Positions 42,411 through 50,546 of a stretch of DNA of 64,000 nt are shown one piece after another (the stretch's first letter is position 1; the number at the start of each line of letters is the position of its first letter). The notes below the pieces were generated by a model. It had not been told where the DNA came from and searched no databases. It saw nothing but the letters and a program-made list of their open reading frames with translations. The position numbers and the translations under genes were made by a program. Where the stretch lies: contig NZ_JACYVI010000003.1 of the NCBI RefSeq assembly GCF_014842265.1, forward strand, positions 372,001 to 436,000. Reading direction: 5' to 3'. The DNA is from Pseudomonas sp. CFBP 13711. GTDB taxonomy: Bacteria; Pseudomonadota; Gammaproteobacteria; Pseudomonadales; Pseudomonadaceae.

Positions 42411-43265
42411 TCAGAGGCGGAAATACTGCCCGATCGCCCGCCGCAGCAGGTCCACCGCGTCATCGCCGTGGGAAGCAGACGAGCGCACGACGATGATGTC
42501 GTGGTCGGCGATCAGCGGCAGGCCGTCCAGAATGCGCATGCCGTCGGTGACCCGGGCGCGGTCGATCACGCTGATCCCCAAGCCTGCTTCGACGCAGGCC
42601 TTGACCGCCTGATTGGACGAACTCTCCAGCACGATGCGCATGCGATGGCCGCTGCGCTTGAGTGACTCGATCATCGCTTGCCGGTACGAGCATTGCGCGG
42701 CGTGCACGGCCAGCGGCAATGGGTCCGGTAAATCCCCCGAGTGATGTGCGGCGCCGACCCACACCGGGGTCGTCGGCATCAGCAGTTGATCGTCCGCACC
42801 CAACTGGCCTTCGGGCAGGGCGATGACCGCCACCTGCAGCCGCCCCCGCCGCACCTGCTCGCGCAAGATGAAGCTGGGCGCGGTCTTCAACTCCAGAACG
42901 ATATTCGGCCACGCGGCGGTGAAAATCGGCAGCACGTCGCGAATCAGGTGCGTGGCGTATTCATCCGGCACGCCAAGGGTGATGCGCCCCGCCAGCTGCG
43001 TGCCCTGCAGCTCGGCCAGCGCTTGATCGTGGGTGCTCAGCAGCGCAGCGGTGGAGCTCAGAAACCGCTTCCCCAGCGGCGTCAGCGAGACCGACTGATT
43101 GTCGCGGTTGAGCAGTCGCCCGCCCGCCACCGCTTCCAGCCGCTGCACGTGCACGCTGACCGCCGCCGGGCTTTTGTGCAGCTGTTCCGCCGCCGCGCTG
43201 AACTTGCCAATGCGCGCCACGGCGTGAAAGGTGCGGACCTGTTCGATATCCAAAATGGCGCTCAT
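42411..43265 (-). CDS. LysR family transcriptional regulator
   Basis: 284 residues. DNA-binding N-terminus: DIEQVRTFHAVARIGKFSAAAEQLHKSPAAVSVHVQRLEAVAGGRLLNRDNQSVSLTPLGKRFL (residues 6-70). The effector domain follows, with LAGRITLGVPDEYATHLIRDVLPIFTAAWPNI. Divergent from the DMT transporter at 43340; the 74-bp shared promoter is markedly AT-rich (TTATTTTGATTTATTAG), so it most likely controls that exporter and itself. Confidence 0.93.
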   Translation of the reverse strand: MSAILDIEQVRTFHAVARIGKFSAAAEQLHKSPAAVSVHVQRLEAVAGGRLLNRDNQSVSLTPLGKRFLSSTAALLSTHDQALAELQGTQLAGRITLGVPDEYATHLIRDVLPIFTAAWPNIVLELKTAPSFILREQVRRGRLQVAVIALPEGQLGADDQLLMPTTPVWVGAAHHSGDLPDPLPLAVHAAQCSYRQAMIESLKRSGHRMRIVLESSSNQAVKACVEAGLGISVIDRARVTDGMRILDGLPLIADHDIIVVRSSASHGDDAVDLLRRAIGQYFRL

Positions 43266-43339
43266 GGTTTACCGATCCCGAAGCACTGCTGTCGTTTATT
43301 TTGATTTATTAGATTACGTCGGTTGGGTACGTTGGGTCC

Positions 43340-44269
43340 ATGAACACTTCAAACGACATGACCAACGTGAGCCTTCCCCTTCCGTCGCGACGCCGGGCAA
43401 TGCCCTTGCCGCTGCTCGAAGCCGGGCTGGTGATCATCTGGAGCTCGGGCTTCATCGGCGCGCGCTTCTCCATCGATTTCGCGCCGGCTTCGCTGGTGGT
43501 GTTCTGGCGTTGCCTCCTGGTCACGCTGATTCTGTTTCCCTTCGTCGCCCGGCAACTGCGCCAGACGCCGCCGGCGGTGCTGTTGAAAAACGCCGGCATC
43601 GGCCTGCTGGCCATGGCCGGTTATCTGTTCGGCGTGACCGAGGGGATTGCCCTTGGCGTGCCCGCCGGGCTGGCAGCGCTGTTCGCCGACCTGCTGCCGA
43701 TCGGCATGGCCGTGCTCGCGGCCGTGGTGCTGCGCCAGCGGTTGGCCCGCAGCGTATGGATCGGTTTGCTCATCGGCCTGGCGGGCGTAATGCTGGCGAC
43801 CCACGACGCGCTGGCCTGGGGCAGCGCACCCCCATGGGCCTACGCCCTGCCGGTGCTGGGCATGCTGTCGCTGGCGGTCGCCACCCTGTGGCAAAAACAT
43901 TCACCGGACCCGAAGGCGCTGGGCCTGCTGCCCAACCTGTGGCTGCAGTGCTTCGTCTCGACCTTCGTGTTTGCCCTCGTTGCGGGACTGCACGGAAGTC
44001 TCGCCCCCGTCCCCAATTCAGGCTTCGCGATGAGTGTGCTATGGACGTCGGTGTCGACGGTCGGCGGTTACGGGCTGTACTGGATGTGCCTGCGTCGTGC
44101 CACGCCAACGCGGGTTGCCAGTGTCCTTTACCTCAGCCCGCCGCTGACGCTGCTGCTGGCCTGGGCCATGTTCGACGAACCGCTGTCGTGGCTGATGGCC
44201 CTGGGCATGGCGGTCTCGGGGGTCGGCATCGGTCTGGTGATACGCGGCGAGGCGCGGCAGGCGTTATGA
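43340..44269 (+). CDS. DMT superfamily (EamA) transporter
   Basis: A 309-residue ten-helix transporter with two EamA repeats. Repeat 1: LEAGLVIIWSSGFIGARFSIDFAPASLVVFWRCLLV; then LAALFADLLPIGMAVLAAVVL. Repeat 2 ends RATPTRVASVLYLSPPLTLLLAWAMFDEPLSWLMALGMAVSGVGIGLVI, with the typical Pro-containing helix. Start at ATG 43340 (an internal ATG at 43358 is possible). Probably an exporter of an amino acid or related metabolite under control of the divergent LysR. Confidence 0.9.
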   Translation: MNTSNDMTNVSLPLPSRRRAMPLPLLEAGLVIIWSSGFIGARFSIDFAPASLVVFWRCLLVTLILFPFVARQLRQTPPAVLLKNAGIGLLAMAGYLFGVTEGIALGVPAGLAALFADLLPIGMAVLAAVVLRQRLARSVWIGLLIGLAGVMLATHDALAWGSAPPWAYALPVLGMLSLAVATLWQKHSPDPKALGLLPNLWLQCFVSTFVFALVAGLHGSLAPVPNSGFAMSVLWTSVSTVGGYGLYWMCLRRATPTRVASVLYLSPPLTLLLAWAMFDEPLSWLMALGMAVSGVGIGLVIRGEARQAL

Positions 44270-44342
44270 AACGGCCGGTCCCGCGCATCGCTCATCACGT
44301 TATCGCGACAAATCAAAGCGACAGCTGGCTCGTGGTCGCCCA

Positions 44343-45143
44343 TCAAATCAGCGACTCCAGCCCCCTCAGCAAACCTTTTAAAGTCAGCGCAGCGCGCGCG
44401 GCAAGCAGAGTGCCGGCGACATAAGGCAGGGCACTGGAGCCAGCCTCGTGGCGGATGACAAGTCGCTCGCTTTCTGTCGCGTGGATGCTTTCGACTGCGA
44501 GAACATAGGAAGGCAGATACACGCTGTGCAATTGGACTGCATGAGTGCCAGAACCGATTGGCACCCCCCTGCCCCCTACCAAGCCTTTCAATTTTTCGAG
44601 CGGGATCGTGGTGGGCGCCTGGCGCAGTGCGGAAAGTGCTTCTGCGAGCTCCCGACCGGTGCCCGTAGGGACGTCTTGTTTACGCGCGCTGGCGTACTCG
44701 ACAACTTCTACGTCAGCCAGATAGCGCGCCGCTTCGAGCGCGAAGCGTTTCAACAGCGTGCCGCTGATGGAAAAGTTGCCCGCAGCGACCACACCAACAC
44801 CGTGCTGCCGGGCCAAAGCATCCAACGCCTGGAGCTCGATTTCGTCGAGGCCACTGGTCCCGATCACAAGCGCTCTCCCCGCTCTGATGACAGCGGGCGC
44901 GTGAGCACGAACACCTTCGGTATTCGTGTAGTCGATGACCACATCCGATGGCAGGTTCAACGCTTCATCGAGCGTACCTACGATGGCAATACCGGTGGGG
45001 GGTAAACCGAGAGCAGTACCCATGTCTTCACCGGCACGGCTGCGAGAGACACCTGCCACTACCTCAACGCCAGGCGTTTTGATTGCTTCACGAAAAATAG
45101 CTTGCCCGACCCAACCAGTCACTCCAGCAATAACGATTTTCAC
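44343..45143 (-). CDS. DapB-like dihydrodipicolinate-reductase paralogue lacking catalytic His
   Basis: 266 residues from GTG 45143 (AGGAATG upstream); DapB is usually about 267. Rossmann N-terminus KIVIAGVTGWVGQAIFREA replaces the standard G-x-x-G-x-M-G with GVTGWVG. VVIDYTNTEGVRAHA and IGTSGLDEIELQAL match DapB. The substrate domain has AAGNFSISGTLLKRFALEAARYL and VEYASARKQDVPTGTGRELAE. The E-x-HH-R-H-K-x-D-A-P-S-G-T motif of true DapB is here E-Y-A-S-A-R-K-Q-D-V-P-T-G-T: the catalytic histidine is gone, but the Lys, the Gly-Thr and the fold are kept. It may reduce something other than dihydrodipicolinate. Divergent from the LysR at 45327, its likely regulator. The pair looks less GC-rich than neighbours. 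Confidence 0.83.
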   Translation of the reverse strand: MKIVIAGVTGWVGQAIFREAIKTPGVEVVAGVSRSRAGEDMGTALGLPPTGIAIVGTLDEALNLPSDVVIDYTNTEGVRAHAPAVIRAGRALVIGTSGLDEIELQALDALARQHGVGVVAAGNFSISGTLLKRFALEAARYLADVEVVEYASARKQDVPTGTGRELAEALSALRQAPTTIPLEKLKGLVGGRGVPIGSGTHAVQLHSVYLPSYVLAVESIHATESERLVIRHEAGSSALPYVAGTLLAARAALTLKGLLRGLESLI

Positions 45144-45326
45144 AGGTCCATTCCTTTTTTTGCGCACAACACTTCTAAGGCTAGCCATGAGGCAGCATTC
45201 GGTTCCAGGCCGCTAAAGTGCCTGGGTCATCATCGGCAACAATGGCGACGCACCGAAGATTAGAGCGCTGGTTAAGAAGGAAAAAGCGCTGTAGCGTTCG
45301 AGCATCTGTAACGGGTGGTTAGGAAT

Positions 45327-46223
45327 ATGAACAAATTGCAGTCGATGCAGGTGCTGCTTGAGGTGGTAGACGCGGGCAACTTCAGTGCCGCCGCTCGCCG
45401 TCTGGGTCTGTCTGCGGTCATGGTGGGAAAGCACGTACGGCAGTTGGAGGAGTTACTCGGCATGCGATTGCTGGAACGAAGCACTCGCAGCCAACGCTTG
45501 ACCCAGGCGGGCAAGGTGTATTGCGAGACAGCTCGCGGGGTACTCAACCAGATTAAACTGGCCGAAAACACCATTGAATCCATGCACGCGAATCCGCGAG
45601 GCATGATCCGCATCAGCGCGCCACACAGCGTGGGAGCCACATGGATTGCTCCGTTGGTTACCCGCTATCTACGCCTCTATCCCGCCGTGAAAATCGAACT
45701 CATTCTGAGCAACGCTTATGTGAACCTGATCGATGACCAATTTGACTTAGTCGTTCGGGTAGGGACGCTGGCCGATTCAGAGCTGGTCGCACGCCGGCTT
45801 CCGCCCTACCAAATGGTGATCTGCGGAGCGCCGGACTACTTGTTGCAACGGGGCACGCCGCAGGTCCCCCGCGACCTGGAGCGCCACTCGTGTCTTGGAC
45901 ACTTGTCTGTCTATGGCTGTATTCAATGGCCGTTACACAACGCTGACGGCTACTGCTGGACGGGAGATGGATGCTTTGCTTCCAACGACAGTCATGCTCT
46001 GCGTCAGGCCGCAGTGGGCGGCGCAGGTCTGATACTGCAGCCCGAACTATCAGTGATCAATGATTTATCCACCGGCCGTTTGGTGGAAGTGCTACGCGAT
46101 CATCGCCCAACGCCGCTGCAGGTCCACCTGCTCTACCTCCCTGCGCGTAAAGAACACAAGGGATTTTCCAACTTGGTGGACTTCATTCTTGCCCTGACCC
46201 ACAGGACCGGAAAATACGATTAG
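45327..46223 (+). CDS. LysR family transcriptional regulator
   Basis: 298 residues from ATG 45327 (a GTG at 45315 in the same frame is possible; both have modest ribosome sites). DNA-binding part: LQSMQVLLEVVDAGNFSAAARRLGLSAVMVGKHVRQLEELLGMRLLERSTRSQRLTQAGKVYCE. Effector domain of the type starting PRGMIRISAPHSVGATWIAPLVTRYLRLYPAVKIEL. Divergent with the DapB-like gene; the roughly 180-bp shared promoter probably carries its operator. Base composition is lower in GC than flanking genes. Confidence 0.9.
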   Translation: MNKLQSMQVLLEVVDAGNFSAAARRLGLSAVMVGKHVRQLEELLGMRLLERSTRSQRLTQAGKVYCETARGVLNQIKLAENTIESMHANPRGMIRISAPHSVGATWIAPLVTRYLRLYPAVKIELILSNAYVNLIDDQFDLVVRVGTLADSELVARRLPPYQMVICGAPDYLLQRGTPQVPRDLERHSCLGHLSVYGCIQWPLHNADGYCWTGDGCFASNDSHALRQAAVGGAGLILQPELSVINDLSTGRLVEVLRDHRPTPLQVHLLYLPARKEHKGFSNLVDFILALTHRTGKYD

Positions 46224-46462
46224 CGCCTCCCGGAAAAGCGACGTTCGTCCCGCGCTGAATCGATAGGGCCTGGCACTGACTTGCGGCGCCTGTAGCCCTG
46301 ACGATCTTCAGGCCACCCAACGGCGCGTGACCTCCAAGCGTTGGAATGCTGGGCCAATGCAGCCGTTTGTCACCCATAGCGTCGTTTTCGCCAAGACAAC
46401 TGTCTCAAGTGGGTGATACGGGTGTGCGCCGCACACCCCACCTTCTACTGGAGCGCATCCCC

Positions 46463-47335
46463 ATGAAAATCGGCTTTTTGGGCCTCGGCAATATGGGTCA
46501 GGCCGTGGCTGGCAATCTGTTGAAAGGCGGTCATGAACTGCTGGTCTGGAACCGTTCTCCCGAGGCGGCGAAGCCATTGGTCGAGCAAGGCGCCACGGCA
46601 GTCACCGAGCCTGCGCAAGCGTTCGCCGCCGACGTGGTGTTCAGCATGCTCGCCGACGACAAGGCCTTGCGCGCAGTGCTGCTGGATTCCGGTCTTCTCA
46701 AGTCACTCCAGGGCCCGCTGATCCACATCAACATGGCGACCATTTCCGTGACCTTCGCCGACGAGTTGGCCGAGTTGCACGCCGCGCAGGGCATCGAGTA
46801 CATCGCCGCGCCGGTGATGGGCCGCCCCAACATGGCTGCCGCCGCGAAGCTGAACATCATGGCTGCCGGCTCCGCTGAAGTCATCGAGACAGTGCAGCCG
46901 TTGTTCGACCTGATCGGCAGCAAGACCTGGTGCATGGGCGACAAACCCTCCAGCGCCAACGCCATGAAACTGGCCATGAACTTCATGCTGGTCTCGGCCA
47001 TCGAGGCGATGAGCGAAGCGGCCGTGCTGGTCACCCGCCACGGCCTGAAATCGGCCGATCTGGTGGAACTGGCGGCGGGGACGATCTTCCCCGGCCCGGT
47101 GTACGCCGGTTATGGCGCGTTGATCGGCGAACGCAAATACGAGCCCGCCGCGTTCAAGGCGGTGCTTGGATTGAAGGATGTGGATCTGGTGCTGGCGGCG
47201 GCCAGTCAGGTGTCGGTAGAGATGCCGAGCGCCGAGATGATTCGCGCCCACTTGCAGGACGCCATCGACCATGGTCAGGGCGAGATGGACCTGGCGGTAT
47301 TGGCCGAAGTGGCGGAGCGGCGCAACCCGCGCTGA
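46463..47335 (+). CDS. NAD(P)-dependent 3-hydroxyisobutyrate-dehydrogenase-like enzyme
   Basis: 290 residues from ATG 46463 (GGAG 10 nt upstream). Beta-hydroxyacid dehydrogenase family: MKIGFLGLGNMGQAVAGNLLKGG (Rossmann, about 1-23) with WNRSPEAAKPL suggesting NADP selectivity (Arg after Asn), substrate loop IEYIAAPVMGRPNMAAAAKLNIMAAG, and the catalytic-lysine helix NAMKLAMNFMLVSAIEAMSEA (Lys near residue 171). Typical for succinic or glyoxylate semialdehyde reductases; exact substrate unknown. Converges on the GntR/AtzF pair; not obviously in an operon. Confidence 0.9.
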   Translation: MKIGFLGLGNMGQAVAGNLLKGGHELLVWNRSPEAAKPLVEQGATAVTEPAQAFAADVVFSMLADDKALRAVLLDSGLLKSLQGPLIHINMATISVTFADELAELHAAQGIEYIAAPVMGRPNMAAAAKLNIMAAGSAEVIETVQPLFDLIGSKTWCMGDKPSSANAMKLAMNFMLVSAIEAMSEAAVLVTRHGLKSADLVELAAGTIFPGPVYAGYGALIGERKYEPAAFKAVLGLKDVDLVLAAASQVSVEMPSAEMIRAHLQDAIDHGQGEMDLAVLAEVAERRNPR

Positions 47336-47377
47336 GTGCTTCGTCGTTTGCCGTTGATGTGAGGTCCAGACGTCAGC

Positions 47378-48028
47378 TCAAGGCCGGGCGACATGGAGCC
47401 GGTGCAGGGTAATCTTGCGCACCTCCTGCTTGCTGACTTCGATGTGCCGCGTGAGCAACTGCTGCGCCTGCCCTGTGCGGCCGTTGAGCACGGCGTCGAG
47501 AATCTGCCCATGCTCATCGTAGGTCGCCTCGATGCGCGCCGCCTGGGTGAAATCCAGGCGGCGAATGATGCGTATCTTCTCGGTGATCTCCAGGTGCAGC
47601 CGCGCCATTTCGGTGTTGCCTGCCGCCTCCAGCAGTGCGCAGTGGAAACGCTCATCCAGCGCTGACACCTGCTGGGCATCTTGCAGGCGCTCGGGGGGCG
47701 TGACGAGCCAAGTGCATTTCAGCTCGTCGATGACCGGGTGTTGCTCCAGATCTAATGTCTCTAGACGCGCCAGTGCCGCGCATTCCAGCACGATCCTCAC
47801 GTCGTAAAGCTCTTCGAAATAAGTGAAATCGAACGCCCTCACCCGCCAGCCGCTGCGGAAATACACCTCCAGATAACCTTCGCGCTCCAGCCGATACAGC
47901 GCCTGCCGCACCGGCGTGCGGCTGGCCTGCACGCGCTCGGCCACCTCGCCTTCGCTGAAGCGATCCCCCGGCAGCAGGCGGAACTCGAAGATGTCTTCCT
48001 TGAGCTGCTGATAGATGCGCTCGGCCAT
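47378..48028 (-). CDS. GntR-family regulator, FCD (FadR) type
   Basis: 216 residues. N-terminal winged helix: MAERIYQQLKEDIFEFRLLPGDRFSEGEVAERVQASRTPVRQALYRLEREGYLEVYFRSGWRVRAF (1-65). The all-helical FCD ligand domain follows with the metal-type residues in LDERFHCALLEAAGNTEMARLH and YDEHGQILDAVLNGRTGQAQQLLTRHIEVS. Downstream of and on the same strand as the allophanate hydrolase gene, with a gap of 111 nt, so both may be on one transcript. The dyad at 49983-50001 upstream of that gene is the natural candidate operator. Confidence 0.92.
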   Translation of the reverse strand: MAERIYQQLKEDIFEFRLLPGDRFSEGEVAERVQASRTPVRQALYRLEREGYLEVYFRSGWRVRAFDFTYFEELYDVRIVLECAALARLETLDLEQHPVIDELKCTWLVTPPERLQDAQQVSALDERFHCALLEAAGNTEMARLHLEITEKIRIIRRLDFTQAARIEATYDEHGQILDAVLNGRTGQAQQLLTRHIEVSKQEVRKITLHRLHVARP

Positions 48029-48139
48029 ATTGTCCGGGCGCAGTTTGGGTTTCTGTGAAGGGATGATGGCCTGGGTGCTCCTTCGAAAAATGGTGGGGCG
48101 TGACGCAGTGGTTTTCCTGGGACCGCGTCAGGCGGCGGC

Positions 48140-49969
48140 TCAGGCTTTTTTCAGGCTGGCGATGTACGCGCGCCAGCCACCGAACGAGGTGATGTCCAGC
48201 GCGCCATCAATCGCCCAAGGCTCGCAGATGAAACCCTTGACGCTGCGACCGTCCTTCAGCGTCAGGTTGCCGATGCCCAGCGGCGCAGGAATCTCGGCCA
48301 CGAACTCACCAAAGCGCGCCAGCGGTATGTCCCACAACTCGACGATGATCGACGCTCCGCCTGGGGATTTCACCAGCCCTGGTTTGGGCGGCACGGTGCC
48401 GGGCAAGGCGTAGAGCCGGTAGTCGCCTGCGGTCAGGGTTTGTTCGACGAGTACGGCATCGCGGCGGGTGAGCTGCACGTTCAGCGGCATGCCGGTCAGG
48501 TGCGCGCCCACCACGGCAACCCGCACACTGCCGCGCGGTGCAGTCGCTGGCGAAGGTGTCGGCGCTGGCGACGCTGGCATTGCTCGGCCGGTTGCGCCCA
48601 TGGGCAAGCCGACGCTTTCCTGCCAGCGCTGGCCAAACCGGGCAAGTGCGGTGTCGTGCCACGCCGGTGCAATCAAGGTGATGCCCGACGGCAAGCCATC
48701 GGCACGCATACCGGCAGGCAACGCTAGGGCCGAGAGGTCCGCCAGGTTGGTGAAGTTGGTGTAGAAGCCGAACTGGGAGTTGTAGAGAACCGGCTCAACA
48801 GCCATTTCCGCCAGGGTGCGCAAGGTCGCGGAAGTGGGCACGACCAGTGCGTCGAACCCGGCCAAGGCGTCATTGATCTGCCGGCTCAGCGTGGCGCGCA
48901 GGTACTCGGCGCGGTAGGCGTCACAGGCGCTGTAAGCCAGGCCGCTTTCGACAATACCGCGCACTACAGGATTGATGGCGTCGGGGTTGGTTTCCAGCAT
49001 CGAGGTCAGGGCCACCGTGCGTTCGGCGACCCACGGGCCGTAATACAACTGCTCCGCCAGGGCCTTGAACGGGGCGAAGTCGATGCGGGTGATCTCGGCG
49101 CCCATGCCGCTCAAACGGCGCAGCGCCTGTTCGAACACGGCTTGATTCTGCGCATCACCGAAGAACTCCAGAGTATCCGGCACCGCCAGCTTCATTGCTG
49201 CGCGAAAGCCTACCGGCGCTGTGCCAGGGTTGTGGCGGGAATAGGCGTCATCGCCATCGAAGCCTTCAGCGAGATCGGCAACTTTCTGCGCGTCGTCCAC
49301 GGTCAGCGCAAAGATGGAAATGCAGTCCACCGTCTTGCACGCCGGCACCAGCCCGGTGTTGGGCAAACGGCCCTTGGTCGGTTTCAGGCCGACGATGTTG
49401 TTGAAGCCCGCCGGCACCCGGCCAGAGCCTGCGGTGTCGGTGCCCAGCGAAAACGCCACCAATCCTCGCGCCACCACCGACGCCGATCCAGAGCTGGAGC
49501 CGCCGCTGACGTAATCAGGGTTGAAACTGTTGGGTACGGCGCCGTAGGGCGAACGCGTGCCGACCAGGCCGGTGGCGAACTGATCGAGGTTGGTCTTGCC
49601 CATCAAAATCGCCCCGGCTGCGCGCAGTCGGGCCACCACAGTCGCGTCCTTGCTCGCGGCGTAGGCGAATTCCGGGCACGCCGCCGTCGTCGGCCAGCCC
49701 GCTGCGTCGATATTGTCCTTGATCGCGAACGGCACGCCGTACAGCGGCAGTTGGCTGATATCGCCGTTCAACGCCGCGAGCCGCTCGGCGAGGGCTTCGA
49801 GCTGCTCGCTAACCTGCGCCTGACTGGCCCGGGCGATCCACGCGGTATCGGTTTCCGGGTAAGCGCTGGAGAGCGTGAGCAGGACTTCCGGGGACAACTG
49901 CCCGGCCTGATAGGCCGTCAGCCATTCGTTGATCGTCCAGCCGATATGGGGGTGTTGGAGGTCATGCAT
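48140..49969 (-). CDS. atzF: allophanate hydrolase
   Basis: 609 residues from ATG 49969 (GGAAG 6 nt upstream). Splits allophanate to ammonia and carbon dioxide. The N-terminal amidase domain has the Lys in VPFAIKDNIDAAGWPTTAA and the Ser-cisSer-Ser stretch DYVSGGSSSGSASVVARGLVAFSLGTDTAGSGRVPAGFNNIVGLKPTKG. A Pro/Ala-rich linker (RAMPASPAPTPSPATAP) leads to the C-terminal AtzF domain (about 480-609), which contains LYALPGTVPPKPGLVKSPGG and IGNLTLKDGRSVKGFICEPWAI. No urea carboxylase gene is next to it here, unlike the usual DUR1,2-type arrangement; allophanate must come from elsewhere in the cell, for example cyanuric acid or pyrimidine routes. Confidence 0.95.
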   Translation of the reverse strand: MHDLQHPHIGWTINEWLTAYQAGQLSPEVLLTLSSAYPETDTAWIARASQAQVSEQLEALAERLAALNGDISQLPLYGVPFAIKDNIDAAGWPTTAACPEFAYAASKDATVVARLRAAGAILMGKTNLDQFATGLVGTRSPYGAVPNSFNPDYVSGGSSSGSASVVARGLVAFSLGTDTAGSGRVPAGFNNIVGLKPTKGRLPNTGLVPACKTVDCISIFALTVDDAQKVADLAEGFDGDDAYSRHNPGTAPVGFRAAMKLAVPDTLEFFGDAQNQAVFEQALRRLSGMGAEITRIDFAPFKALAEQLYYGPWVAERTVALTSMLETNPDAINPVVRGIVESGLAYSACDAYRAEYLRATLSRQINDALAGFDALVVPTSATLRTLAEMAVEPVLYNSQFGFYTNFTNLADLSALALPAGMRADGLPSGITLIAPAWHDTALARFGQRWQESVGLPMGATGRAMPASPAPTPSPATAPRGSVRVAVVGAHLTGMPLNVQLTRRDAVLVEQTLTAGDYRLYALPGTVPPKPGLVKSPGGASIIVELWDIPLARFGEFVAEIPAPLGIGNLTLKDGRSVKGFICEPWAIDGALDITSFGGWRAYIASLKKA

Positions 49970-49982
49970 GGGAGGCTTCCAT

Positions 49983-50001
49983 CTTGTATCCAAGTTTGGA
50001 T
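49983..50001. promoter_or_regulatory. candidate GntR/FCD operator upstream of atzF
   Basis: Two overlapping dyads: CTTG-tatc-CAAG (49983-49994) and ATCCAA-gt-TTGGAT (49988-50001), 14 nt before the atzF start. Size and TTG/CAA composition fit FCD-type operators. The regulator gene lies downstream of atzF on the same strand. Confidence 0.5.
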
Positions 50002-50151
50002 TCAACAGAAGCAAAAGCCGGGCCATGGCGATGGGAGGCCCGGTGCGCAGGGGGTGCGGGTGGTTTTCAGATGATTGGAGGAGCAATCGTGCGCAACAAA
50101 AAAGAACGGCGTGCAGGGTTTTGGTGCCCGCCGCACACCGCGATCACCTAG

Positions 50152-50175
50152 TGGGACCGGCTTTAGACGGGAAGC
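50152..50175. repeat. single REP family B arm
   Basis: GTGGGACCGGCTTTAGACGGGAAG, one mismatch from the usual arm, with no inverted partner nearby. It directly precedes a hexanucleotide tandem repeat. Confidence 0.75.
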
Positions 50176-50181
50176 CTTTGA

Positions 50182-50263
50182 TCTGCTCTTGCTCTTGCTC
50201 TTGCTCTTGATCTTGATCTTGATCTTGATCTTGATCTCGATCTCGATCTCGATCTCGATCTTC
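50182..50263. repeat. hexanucleotide tandem repeat, about 13 units
   Basis: Six-base units running CTTGCT (about 4), CTTGAT (about 5), CTCGAT (about 4). The block changes unit type in an orderly way, as expected from slippage. It lies between a REP arm and the second 240-bp element, outside any gene. Confidence 0.9.
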
Positions 50264-50289
50264 AACACATAACGCCCAGACGACACCTA

Positions 50290-50529
50290 TCGCGACTTGG
50301 GTGCAGGCTGAACGCAGGTCTCGCGCAGTGGGCCGAGCCGCATGGATGCGGCGAGAGCGCCGTCAGGGCATGGATGCCCGTTCGGCGCGGGCCCACGGAG
50401 CGAGACCGGAGTGAAGGAACCCTGACGAAGGAAGGGCCCAACCAGGAGCACAAGCCCTTGGTTACTTGGGGCTTTATCAAGTAACTCGCCGAAGGCGAAA
50501 CAGTCTGCCCCCAGGCAGACGCTCTTGAC
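50290..50529 (-). repeat. 240-bp structured repeat element, copy 2
   Basis: Inverted copy of 20069-20308. Its hairpins are GCCGCAT-GG-ATGCGGC (50336-50351), GGGCAT-GG-ATGCCC (50365-50378) and GTCTGCC-CCCA-GGCAGAC (50503-50520). In each the stem is preserved although base pairs differ from copy 1. It follows the end of the gap between atzF and the dienelactone hydrolase gene, facing the latter's 3' end. Confidence 0.85.
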
Positions 50530-50546
50530 CTTCTGCCAGCCTCACC

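Noticed and set aside
44343..45143. Assignment of this gene as the housekeeping lysine-pathway dapB
   Set aside because: The catalytic histidine motif is missing, it has a private regulator and an atypical composition, and it does not sit in the usual carAB/dnaJ neighbourhood.
46271..46286. Sigma-54-like sequence TGGCACTGACTTGC upstream of the hydroxyisobutyrate-dehydrogenase-like gene
   Set aside because: The GG to GC distance is 9 bp instead of the required 10, so it is unlikely to work as a sigma-54 promoter.
50002..50286. Minus-strand frame giving alternating IE/IK/SK dipeptides
   Set aside because: It is the translation of the hexanucleotide microsatellite; it has no ribosome site.
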